Shown: piece after piece, positions 1 through 9,097 of the stretch
Position numbering within the stretch: position 1 is the stretch's first letter
How the letters are laid out: every line of letters begins with the position of its first letter
NCBI GenBank assembly: GCA_013368375.1
Contig: JAACJP010000004.1
Span: 496,001 to 560,000, forward strand
Direction: 5' to 3'
Origin: Tricholomella constricta
Lineage: Eukaryota > Basidiomycota > Agaricomycetes > Agaricales > Lyophyllaceae
DNA: 64,000 nt
The notes under the pieces: model-generated
Seen by the model: only the letters and a program-made list of their open reading frames with translations
Told to the model about the DNA's origin: nothing
The model's database searches: none
Made by a program: the position numbers and the translations under genes

Positions 1-745
1 TTCGTTCGATTATTGATTCGTTGGAATCGTCTCGTCGAACGCTTTCTGCCGATAGATGGGTTTACGGGATTCCGTTCAGCTGTTCGCATTTGGTGATGTG
101 CTCAACATTCTTCACCCCCACCCCCTACCACACCAAACTGCTCATGTTCTGGGATGTCCCTGGGCTGTTTCACATCGCATTCTAGGCCATTTACATCCCC
201 TCCTCTCTCCCCAACATCTCCTTTTGTGGTTACTCCAGAATCTGGGATTCTGTGTTGTAGTGCCTCTGGCTGGCACTCTTCTATGCGCTTTTGCGTGGGT
301 ATGTGCAGAAATGCACCGCCTTCCCCACCCTTCTGGTGAATCCGACCCCCATTCACCTTCTACCTGTCGTCTTCGACACTGGTCGCCATTCGTTGCATAT
401 GCGTCTCCCAATGTGTGCGAGCAGGTACCGGGATACCTCATGCTATCTAGTATCTAGGAGGCCTTGGTTGCATGTACCATTCGCACCTACGCGCCTCACC
501 TGTATCACCGTGGTACCTGGGCCTGTCCCATGAGATTGGCCTAAGGGTTGAGACCTTTGCAGTAATCTCACCGAATCGGACACCACTCGACGCCGACTTG
601 ATATCGACATTCATGCCCCCATTCCCATCATCTGCTCGTGACACCAATCCTTCGCACTCGTTCATCCCGTTAGTACATGGGGTATTTGATCCACTAGAGT
701 ATGCATCGTCTGATGTTCTCGAATGCTGTTCGACCCACTAGAGGG
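1..745. other. No gene recognised; repeat-flanking DNA
   Basis: Short ORFs occur in several frames, but none has a recognisable motif or a supported splice pattern. The right part (from about 690) contains scattered CACTAGAG-like words that continue into the tandem repeat next door. It is probably decayed repetitive DNA. Confidence 0.4.
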
Positions 746-1043
746 GGCCATGCTCGCCTCACGAGATTACCAGTCCTTCATTCGCCCGAGCCTTCGTTGC
801 TCGGCCTCCTAGAGTCACCTGGTACTCGTCCTATTAGAGCTCACGTTACTCGAGGTGATGGAGCCCATGGTTCTCGCCACACTAGAGCATGTTAGGCCAT
901 GCTCGCCTCACAAGATTACCAGTCCTTCACTCACCCGAGCCTTCGTTGCTTGGCCTGCTAGAGTCACCTGGTACTCGTCCCATTAGAGTTCACGGTACTC
1001 GACGTGATGGAGCCCATGGTTTTTGCCCCACTAGAGCATGGTT
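746..1043. repeat. Two-copy tandem repeat, 149-bp unit
   Basis: Two adjacent units, 746-894 and 895-1043, both begin GGCCATGCTCGCCTCAC and align end to end with roughly 90% identity and no obvious indel. Each unit contains several CTAGAG/TTAGAG words 20-40 bp apart. The same words continue on both sides (about 690-740 and 1040-1120), so the unit seems built from a shorter ancestral motif. The ORFs crossing it (around 701-895 and 889-1329) repeat the same peptide and look like a by-product of the repeat rather than genes. Confidence 0.85.
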
Positions 1044-1594
1044 GACTCAACCCACTAGAACGTCAAGTGTTCGAATCCGGACGGCGCTACATGCTCGAAC
1101 CACTAGAACACCTCATGTGCGACCTCTTAGAGCGTTTTCGAGTTTTGCTCACAACAATAATGGGCCTTATGATTCCATGACCATGCTTATGCGCTTTTTG
1201 GACGACTATGTTCATTCCCACCCACCCATCCCTCATTTTGTTCATCTTCCGACCTCTTCTTTTTTTTCGGAGGGGGGGGAAGATAGGTGGACCCCGGCAC
1301 CGATTTTGGAGGGCATATGGGAGGGATAGGATGACTGATCAAGGAAGGATATCACGACCATATAGGATGGACAACATCTACCGACAAGCGAACCACAAGA
1401 CATGGATGAGGACGCATTGGAGGTTAGGAAATTTTTTTCTTCTTATGGTTGAGATTGTGGATACAATCTGAAAGGGGGGTATGTAAGGACGGTCCAGGCC
1501 TTATTTGGTCATTCCTAGCACAGCCACTCTCTTTAGCTTTTAACCTTGTACCACCGTCCCTACGCCTGTGTAGTCACCTTTTCTCACTATAGAA
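1044..1594. other. Retroelement debris, possible LTR edge
   Basis: No intact gene is visible. A purine-rich run at 1471-1479 is followed at 1482 by TGTAAGGACGG, a layout like a polypurine tract next to an LTR start. No second LTR or coding region with retroviral motifs is present in the window, so this is only a possible remnant of another LTR element, into which the LINE piece may have inserted. Confidence 0.25.
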
Positions 1595-2875
1595 TTGGGT
1601 CATACGCACTTGGGGCATCGCAAGGTCACTAGTCTCACTGTATCTTTTACAATTCTGCATGCCCATTCCCTTGTAATTTTGAATGGCACCGCTTATGAGC
1701 ATCCTCGACCCGGGGCGTACACCTCTTTCCAACCTATCGGGTCCTCTGGTGTCGACTATGCTCTCGTCTCCCAGGCCCTCCTGCCTTGCCTGCCCAGTGC
1801 CGCCTTGCGTGTCGTTGACACAGAATGGTCCGATCACGCCCACCTCCGCCTGGAGGTTAACTTTCCCTCCATTGCATCTTGCGTGCTGCCGTCCCCCAAC
1901 CCTCCCTCCACCCGAAAAGCCTTGTTAGCTCTAGGTCACGACGACACTTCTGGTGACAGCCACCAGCTCAACCTTGAGCTTCGGCATGTGCTTGCTTCTG
2001 CAAGAACAGACGAAGAAGCCACTAATGACTTGTATGGCCCGGTAACTGCCCTCACTACACCTTTGACGGTTTATATCGCCACGACTTGTCGGCGGCAACA
2101 TGGTGTCCCCCCCACCGCGGCCTTCGGCATCTTCTTTGGCCCAAAAAATCGCCACAATGTCGGATACCGAATCTCGGGACCGCAGACCGACGTACGTGCC
2201 TCCGTCGCCGCGGTTCTGTGTGTCCTGCAGGTGACGTCTCCACACTCATCCCTCTATATTTATACTCCCTCGCAAACCGTCATCCGAACCATTGCTTACT
2301 GGGCCTCGCGCTTCCAGTCTCAGGGCTGGGACTGTCCAAACGGCGATCTTTACTCTGTCATTGTTGCTTTCCTTATCGCACGTGCGGCGCCCGTCTCCCT
2401 CCGTTGGGTTCCGTCATCTTCTGATAATCCCCATTATCGAGAGGCACGCACCCTAGCAGTAATGCACTGTCAGCGGCTGCCGACTGTGGCCCCCTATCTG
2501 CCACCGCCGGCTCCCATGCTACCACCCCTCGCTGTCACTGCAGACGACTCTGCCCTCCACCAGCTCCCTAAAGTAACAACACCCTTGCCTGTCACCCCAC
2601 CTCTGCCTCCCTCCAAAGAGATCTGCTTCCCTGCGCTCCATGTCGACTTCGATGATGACTCGCATCGTGGGCGGCACAGGGAGCGTGAGGCCAAGATGGT
2701 GAACCTTAGGCGGTTGAAGGCGTGTCAGACGTCCCGCCAGTTCTGGAATCTCATCCGTAAATGGACGGACCCTAAATCACGCCCACCTCAGGTGACCACC
2801 TTCTTGTGGCAAATTCTCTCCGTTCACTCATACATGCTCCAAGGTCACTGCGCAGCAGCTTCATACCGTGTTTAG
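1595..2875 (+). pseudogene. LINE ORF2 part A: endonuclease C-terminus plus degenerate RNase H-like domain
   Basis: Residues of about 25-90 match the tail of an exonuclease-endonuclease-phosphatase domain: a G-V-D-Y-A-L-V-S stretch, followed by W-S-D-H-A-H, the conserved SDH element. Residues of about 150-290 have the spacing of an RNase H fold placed between the endonuclease and RT. The positions where acidic catalytic residues are expected read I-A-T-T, R-A-S, Y-T-P-S and H-Y-R-E, so all four seem lost. The frame ends at 2875. The true continuation is in the +1-shifted frame, with the slip somewhere around 2830-2865. The ATG at 1595 is simply the first in the open frame, not a native start. 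Confidence 0.75.
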
Positions 2876-4266
2876 GGCCCGAATTAATCCCCCTCCCGTG
2901 CCCTCTTCCACCTTCGATGCCGATGCCTATGCGCAAACGCTGGCCTTCTACCGCTTCATCCCTCCCACCACCCTCGACCGAACACCTGAGGGATTTTTCT
3001 CCTTGCCTATCAGCCTAGGTGAACTACAGTGGGCACAACGAAAACTAGCGCGGGATAACTTACGCAGTGCATGCGGTGCAGACAATGTTTCTTACACCAC
3101 CATCGCACGCATCCCCAACGGCGACTTGCTTTCCCTTCTGCAGCACTGCATTGACCTCCGCCGCGCACCTGGTCCATGGCTGTACACAGTCCTTGTTGGT
3201 GTACTGAAGCGACGGCGCAACCCCGCCAATCCCAATGACTACCGGCTCATAGGCCTAGAGTCCTGCATGCTTAAGCTCCTGACCCTCCTCATTGACAAGC
3301 GCTTACGTGATTGGGCGGAGGCCTACCACATCCTCCCTGACACCCAGAATGGTTTTCGACCACACTATCGCACCAACAACAATTCATTTATCCTTCGCTG
3401 TGCGATAGAGTGTGCGCGCGCCAGTGGGAAGTCCGTCTACATCGCCTTCATCAACCTCGAAAATGCATTCCCCTCCACTGACATTCCCCTTCTGTGGACG
3501 AAGCTCTATCGTAAGGGAGTCGCAGGCCCCATTTTTGATTGGCTACGCACCCTGTATGCCGACATGAATTACATTGTCCGTCACGGTGGTGCCCTCTCTG
3601 AAAGCTTCACCTCCCTGCTTGGCCTTCTCACGGGCGACACTGCGTCGCCCAGCCTATGGAACATTTACTTCTCCGACCTTTCCATTCCTGATCATGTCGA
3701 TGATGTGCGTCTCCATGGCCGTGCCGTCTCCCATGTCGAGCAGGCCGACGATGTCGTCCTGTTTACGACTTCCCCCCACGGCCTCCAATTTAAGGTTGAC
3801 TGCCTGTCCGACTGGTGCTCTGTCAGCCGTCTGATTATTAGTGCTGATAAGTCGCGATGGTCCATTGCAAAAGCCTCTCAGCGTAGTCAACCTCACATTA
3901 CCACTCCGATAACTATCGCCGGCGCCCCCATCAAGTTTGTTACCGAGTATACCTATGTCGGCGTCACCTTTGATTTCGCCACCTCCTCAATGTTTAAACG
4001 ACACTGCACCACAAAGGCATCAGCGGCCAGCGGCATCTCTGGGGCTACCTTTACCCTGGATTCGTTTGTGGGTACCGTCCCACCCTCGGATGGCCGTCAG
4101 CTATATATGGCCAGGGTTGACCCCCATCTCATTCATGGATGCGAAGTCATCCTCGATGTCGACCGCGCTGCCCTCAACGAGCTGGAGAAGGTGCAGCGAA
4201 CCTTCATTCGACGGTTGCTCCACCTGTCCGCCCGCTCATTACTACACCCACTGTATACAGAGACGG
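2868..4266 (+). pseudogene. LINE ORF2 part B: reverse transcriptase
   Basis: This is a typical LINE reverse transcriptase core. In order it has the N-D-Y-R-L-I-G-L motif, Q-N-G-F-R, then F-I-N-L-E-N-A-F (motif A), G-D-T-A-S-P-S-L-W-N (motif B) and A-D-D-V-V-L-F (motif C). The motif C double Asp is intact. The motif A Asp has become Asn, which should abolish polymerase activity. The frame enters the 3' LTR of the Gypsy element at 4267 and stops there after a few foreign residues; it resumes in phase at 10884. Confidence 0.85.
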
Positions 4267-4455
4267 TGGAGTAGTCGTACTCGTCTCGGACTTCCGACTT
4301 GAAATGGATTGATTCTTTGCTCTGGAGATCTGATGATCTCCCCCGAGCGTCTATCTACTGTAGCTGACTAATACTCAGAAGCCAATGCCAAACATGTACA
4401 AACAGCGCCTGGAGTGACTCTTGCGCGCTTGGAGGGGCGCTGGCGCGCTACTCCA
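4267..4455 (-). repeat. 3' LTR of the Gypsy element
   Basis: This 189-bp copy is 3' in element orientation. Immediately inside it, on the - strand, lies a purine-rich tract (TTTGGGGGGGGCACA, complement of 4456-4470), the likely plus-strand primer. The pol stop codon is only 15 bp from this LTR. Confidence 0.9.
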
Positions 4456-4470
4456 TGTGCCCCCCCCAAA

Positions 4471-7400
4471 TCAAGCGACGTCCCCGTCGCGTTCCTTCGA
4501 ACTGTCTTCGTCCTCCGTTTCCCACCTGTCCTCCTCTTCCTGTGCCCTATCCTCTTCCACACGCGTGGCCTCCTCCCTTGTCCGTGTTAAGTCCTCGTTC
4601 GCTGCCCTCCGCATAGCCTCCTTCTGTCTCGTCGCCATCTCGGTCCCCTCTCGTGGCTCGAAACCCCGTAGCCTCCTGGCGCTGAAGTTCCCGTCTATTG
4701 GAACACCCTCTAGCGTTTCCAGCTTGTAAGAGTTCGCGATCCGTTCCGCGACCCTGCGCGGTACCGACCATTTCGGTAGCAGTTTCCGTTCAGTCTTGAA
4801 TGTGTAATCGAGGTCGCTTCGGTAGATTTGAACCAATTGACCCCGCCTGAACGTCACTTCTTTGTGTGGTTCTGCCATTACCCGTTTGTCGAACGCCGAC
4901 TTGCGTTTGACCGCGTGCGCCACCGCTGCGGCGTAACCGTCCAGTCGCTGTTGCGCGGTGTAAGCCAGCTGTGTGGTGACGTCGTCCGTCTTCAGTACAG
5001 ACGTGGACTCCTCCACACTTGACTTCGGTGTGCCGATGACCAGGCCCAGCATGAGTTCCTTCGGCGTATGGTTGAACGCTGGCAGCAAGCGCCAGTTCAG
5101 GATGCGGATTGCTTCCTCTAAGTGTTTCGGCCACGTTTTTGGCAGATCTTCGACGGCCATTGCTTCACATTCAGCGTCATCTAAATCCGGAGCGCAGAGG
5201 CGTTCCAAGACGTGCAACAAGATCTTGTTCGTACCTTCTACCAGCCCGTTCACCCACGGTGAATAGGCCGCCACGACATGCATTTCCGTTCCCCATTTCC
5301 CGCAGAACTCCCGGACCTCCTTGTTGTCAAAATGTCGTCCGCCGTCGACCATGAGCGCTTCCGACGGTGCAAAGTCTCCGAATATACGGCCGAGCGACTC
5401 GACCGTTGTCTTTGCGGTGCCCGCTGTCTTGAACTTGTGCGCCCACACGTGTTGTGAATACGTGTCCAAGTACACCCCCAGTGTGTGAAAACTCCCTGTT
5501 CCGGTCGGTAGGGACAGGTAGTCGCCAACGAGTAGTTCGAAGGGGTGTCTACGGGTTATTGGGTTCAGCAGGGCATGCAGGTGCATACCTCCAAAGTCTT
5601 TGCACTTCCCACACCCCTTGATGCCCTCCATGATCGAGGCGTCGAGCCCCGGGCTCCATATGGTGTCTGTGAGCCTACGTTTGACGGCGTCCCGTCCCCA
5701 GTGGCCCCCCTTCAAGTGCTCCTCCCGAGCCAGATCGATCGCTTCGCCCTTCGTGACGCATTCCACCCTCGCCCTCGCCCTCGCTCTAGGGCCCCCACCC
5801 ACCTTGTAGAGCCTGTCGCCCCCAACCATATAGTCCATAGCCCTGTGCTTCGCTCGCCGTCGTTCCTTCACCGTTCGCCCCGTGTCGAGCTCGTGTAGGG
5901 ACTCGATGACCTCCAGGAACATCGGCTCGTCGGCAAATCGGTGGCGTAGCGCATCGACGTCTGAGATCCCTGCCACCTGGAAGATGTCATGGACGAGGCC
6001 TGTGATGGCCTCCCAGTCCTCGCTTACCTCCCAGTCGCTACCATCTCCCGCCTCGTTCGGTTTGCCTTCCATCACTCTGCTGAGGCCGTCTGCCACCACG
6101 TTGGTGCGCCCTGGGACGTGTGTGACATCCACGATCTGATGAGCCAGAATTCCGTCCCGCCAGCGCGCGTGCGTTGCACTCAGCTTGTCGTTCGTGAGTA
6201 CGTCCCTTAGCGCCTGGCAATCGGTTACCACTTCCACGGGGAAGCCCCAGACGATGTCAGAGAATTTATCCAATGCAAATTTCAGCGCTGCAAATTCGAG
6301 CAGGAAGGGTTTGTACTTCCCTTCAGCCCGCGAGGTGCGTTTTGACGCGAAACCTAGCGGGTGCAGTTTCGTTACTGTTTTCCCTCCTGGCAGCTCCGTT
6401 GTGAACCTCTGCGCGAGTACGGCACCAAAAGCGTCTTGACAGCCGTCGCTTGTAATGATAAAGTGAGTCCCGTCCCACTTCGGTGCCCGCAAGACCGGTT
6501 CTGACGTGAGTAGCCACTTCAGCTCGATGAACGCCTTATCGTGGGCGTTCGTCCACCTGTCCTTGAGTTTCCAGCCCATCATCACCCGTCTGTACACTGA
6601 CTTCGAACATCCCTTCGGCATCTCCACCTCCCGTAGGAGATCACGTAGCGGCTTCTCGACCAGCGCGTAGCCCTTGATCAAATCGCGGAACCACCCAGTG
6701 AGTCCCAAGAACGCCGCCAGGTTCATGGCGTCCTCTGGGTTCTTCCAGTTGACTATGGCGGTGAGTTTTGTGAGATCCGGCTGTACGCCGTCCTTACCGA
6801 CCGAGGCGCCTGCGAACACGCCCGATGAGACGAAAAATTCCGACTTCGCCGCTGAGATGGACAATTTTTTCTCCCGTGCCCTGGAGAACAGCAGCGTGAG
6901 TTTCCTCATCATGTCGTCAAATTCGTTCGCTGCCATCCCCCCATCGTCGACAAATAGTTCGATGACCTCCTGTACCAGGAGGTCATGCAAACAGTCCGCT
7001 GTCACGTTCGCGAACGTGGACGGTGCTCCAGTCAAACCGAACGGCATGCGTCGGTACCAGAAGTACCCCCTTCCTTCGACGTAAAATGCCGTGTACGGCC
7101 GTGACTCCTCCGCCATCTCCACGGCGTAAAAGCCTGATGCGAAGTCAAAGAGTGAAATCCAACGATGGCAACTCAGCTTTTGTTGCTTCATTCTAATGTC
7201 GCCCTGAGGCATCGGTGCGATCTCTGTGACTTTGTTGACTTCCCCGAAATTCTGACAGATCCGCCATTTCGGTGTCCCATGCGGCTTTTCGTCGTCGGGG
7301 GTGGGCTCACTTCTGGGCGCAACCTGGAATTGTGGGTCGAAGCCATTGACGATGCATTGCTCGTTGACGCGTTGCTTGAGCTCCTCCAGCGTGAGGCCCA

Positions 7401-8391
7401 CACCTTGGTGCGCTTTTTGAGGTAATGTGGTGGGTGACACGCACTTCACATCGTTAGGGCTGCACGGTTCGATGATGCCCGCTGCTAACATTTCATCTAT
7501 CTTCTCGTGCAGGTACTGGCGCTGCGGAGGTGTGAGCGGTTTCTGGCGAATTTTCGACGAAAACTTAGCGTCCGCTGGCACGTTCAGTCGGTGCACCGCG
7601 CCCTCCACCGTGAACACCTCCCCAACCGATAGCGCGAAAACGTCGGCGTATTCGGCGATTAAGCTACGGACCATGGTGTGCTCGTCCGCCGTGAGGTCGT
7701 CGCCGATCTTCACGCAGCGCAGGATTTCTGCTATCCTCTCCGCCTTGAACGGTTCAGTTTTGCGTGTGTATATACCTGCTGTGTCCTGCCGAAGATCTTC
7801 AACCGGTATGTCCGCACCGGAGTCGTGCTGGTCGGCCTCGTCACTGTGCACATTGAGGACGGGTGTCACCATGTCTGCTGTTGGCAAACCCTCGCGCGCG
7901 TCCCGCTTCCGTCTCGGTACCCGACGTGGGATCGTCAGTACGTTACGTGTCCTGGAGTGGAACCGGCGGTGCCTCCGCTGTCCGGCGCCCCTCCAGGTGG
8001 CGGCTTTCTTGGATCGACTGCCTGCCTGCGTTCTGCCCCCGCTGATGATAGGTGCATCCTCGCCTTTGGTGTCGTCCTGGTGTTCGGGCAGCTGTGGGTG
8101 CTCGTCAATCTGTGGGACAGGTGTCGTGCTCTCAGTGGTGGTATTCGGGACTCGCCTGAGTGGGGGTTGATCTGCGGTTGGATCCCGCCCCCCCATGTTG
8201 GCTTCTTGCGTCACTTTCTCCGCACGGTCTGACGCCGGCTGTCCTTCCCCCTCGTCGTGTACCTCCTCAACCCACGCTGATCTTCGCGCGGGTTTGTCAT
8301 CTCCCGTTGCTTTAATGTGTTGTATCTCCCGTTCTGGTGTGGCACTCGGCCAGTCAATGCGTTCTTCAGCTGCATGTAAGGGATATGTCAC
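4471..8391 (-). CDS. pol: Gypsy Pol: reverse transcriptase, RNase H, integrase
   Basis: A 1306-residue polyprotein. Residues 1-230 are a polar linker. The reverse transcriptase covers about 270-510, with L-F-D-F-A-S-G-F near 410 (motif A) and F-V-D-D near 478 (motif C). RNase H covers about 640-770, starting at I-T-S-D-G near 647. The integrase has an H-H-C-C zinc module near 890-930 and catalytic D (L-L-V-G-D-Y) near 955, D (M-V-D-G-G) near 1013 and E (V-E-G-T-N-K) near 1048, giving D-D-E. A basic tail follows. No stop or frameshift was found, so the protein appears complete. The first ATG overlaps the preceding ORF by 26 nt, in another frame. Confidence 0.93.
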   Translation of the reverse strand: MTYPLHAAEERIDWPSATPEREIQHIKATGDDKPARRSAWVEEVHDEGEGQPASDRAEKVTQEANMGGRDPTADQPPLRRVPNTTTESTTPVPQIDEHPQLPEHQDDTKGEDAPIISGGRTQAGSRSKKAATWRGAGQRRHRRFHSRTRNVLTIPRRVPRRKRDAREGLPTADMVTPVLNVHSDEADQHDSGADIPVEDLRQDTAGIYTRKTEPFKAERIAEILRCVKIGDDLTADEHTMVRSLIAEYADVFALSVGEVFTVEGAVHRLNVPADAKFSSKIRQKPLTPPQRQYLHEKIDEMLAAGIIEPCSPNDVKCVSPTTLPQKAHQGVGLTLEELKQRVNEQCIVNGFDPQFQVAPRSEPTPDDEKPHGTPKWRICQNFGEVNKVTEIAPMPQGDIRMKQQKLSCHRWISLFDFASGFYAVEMAEESRPYTAFYVEGRGYFWYRRMPFGLTGAPSTFANVTADCLHDLLVQEVIELFVDDGGMAANEFDDMMRKLTLLFSRAREKKLSISAAKSEFFVSSGVFAGASVGKDGVQPDLTKLTAIVNWKNPEDAMNLAAFLGLTGWFRDLIKGYALVEKPLRDLLREVEMPKGCSKSVYRRVMMGWKLKDRWTNAHDKAFIELKWLLTSEPVLRAPKWDGTHFIITSDGCQDAFGAVLAQRFTTELPGGKTVTKLHPLGFASKRTSRAEGKYKPFLLEFAALKFALDKFSDIVWGFPVEVVTDCQALRDVLTNDKLSATHARWRDGILAHQIVDVTHVPGRTNVVADGLSRVMEGKPNEAGDGSDWEVSEDWEAITGLVHDIFQVAGISDVDALRHRFADEPMFLEVIESLHELDTGRTVKERRRAKHRAMDYMVGGDRLYKVGGGPRARARARVECVTKGEAIDLAREEHLKGGHWGRDAVKRRLTDTIWSPGLDASIMEGIKGCGKCKDFGGMHLHALLNPITRRHPFELLVGDYLSLPTGTGSFHTLGVYLDTYSQHVWAHKFKTAGTAKTTVESLGRIFGDFAPSEALMVDGGRHFDNKEVREFCGKWGTEMHVVAAYSPWVNGLVEGTNKILLHVLERLCAPDLDDAECEAMAVEDLPKTWPKHLEEAIRILNWRLLPAFNHTPKELMLGLVIGTPKSSVEESTSVLKTDDVTTQLAYTAQQRLDGYAAAVAHAVKRKSAFDKRVMAEPHKEVTFRRGQLVQIYRSDLDYTFKTERKLLPKWSVPRRVAERIANSYKLETLEGVPIDGNFSARRLRGFEPREGTEMATRQKEAMRRAANEDLTRTREEATRVEEDRAQEEEDRWETEDEDSSKERDGDVA

Positions 8392-9097
8392 TTGCCTCGG
8401 GGGGGGGTTGATCTGCAGTCCCGGACTGCCCCCCCAGTATCGTCCCTTGCTCCTCTGCTGCGCGCTCCGGCGGTGTGGCTTCTAGAGTCTCCCATCGTTG
8501 CGCTTTCGGGTTCTCGTTGTGCAGGGTGGCGGAACCCGCAGGGCTGTTGATGTGTACTTGGTCGAGCCTGTATCGGTGCACAGCGTCGAACGCCAACATC
8601 AGAGGCTTTCCGAAGAGGAATTCCCAGCTGCCGCCGCTGTCGAAGACCTCGAAAGCCCCTCTTGCCCTGACACCCGCAATCTCGATGACCCCCGTCCATA
8701 CCGCCTCGGCCAGGACCACCTTCCCGTCGGCCATGCACAGGCGTCGTGTGGAAGGTCCCCAGTCGGAGAGCTTCGCCTTGACCTTCCTGAACACGCGGCT
8801 GCACATAGCCCCCACCATCGTGCCGTCGTCGAATGTCGCTACGACGCGTACTCTCCCCCCTTCGGGACCCAACAAGTCCACCGTGTGGTGAAATGGCGCT
8901 GCTTCTGTTCCTGCTTCGGTGGTCGCTGGTGCTCGACCCACGGCGTAGACGTCAACTATGTTCGTATTACTCCGAATTACATGTTGGTCTGCATCTACGT
9001 CGCGAGTACGTGCTCCGTCCCCGTCCACCCCTCGTCGCTGGGCGGGGACCTCTGCGTCCACCGCCTCGTGTTTTCGGGCCGTCCGTTGTGCGTTCAT
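8366..9097 (-). CDS. Gypsy retropepsin-like protease ORF
   Basis: A 243-residue separate ORF between gag and pol. The central part has the layout of an aspartic protease monomer. F-D-D-G-T-M-V at about residues 80-90 stands where retropepsins carry D-T/S-G, and F-L-F-G-K-P-L about 65 residues later fits the hydrophobic-Gly motif that precedes the C-terminal helix. A D-D-G active site in place of D-T/S-G would be unusual for retropepsins in general. The start overlaps the gag stop by 4 nt and the ORF overlaps the start of pol by 26 nt. The product would mature Gag and Pol. It might alternatively be called the N-terminal part of Pol, but no fusion frame is open. Confidence 0.7.
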   Translation of the reverse strand: MNAQRTARKHEAVDAEVPAQRRGVDGDGARTRDVDADQHVIRSNTNIVDVYAVGRAPATTEAGTEAAPFHHTVDLLGPEGGRVRVVATFDDGTMVGAMCSRVFRKVKAKLSDWGPSTRRLCMADGKVVLAEAVWTGVIEIAGVRARGAFEVFDSGGSWEFLFGKPLMLAFDAVHRYRLDQVHINSPAGSATLHNENPKAQRWETLEATPPERAAEEQGTILGGQSGTADQPPPEASDISLTCS

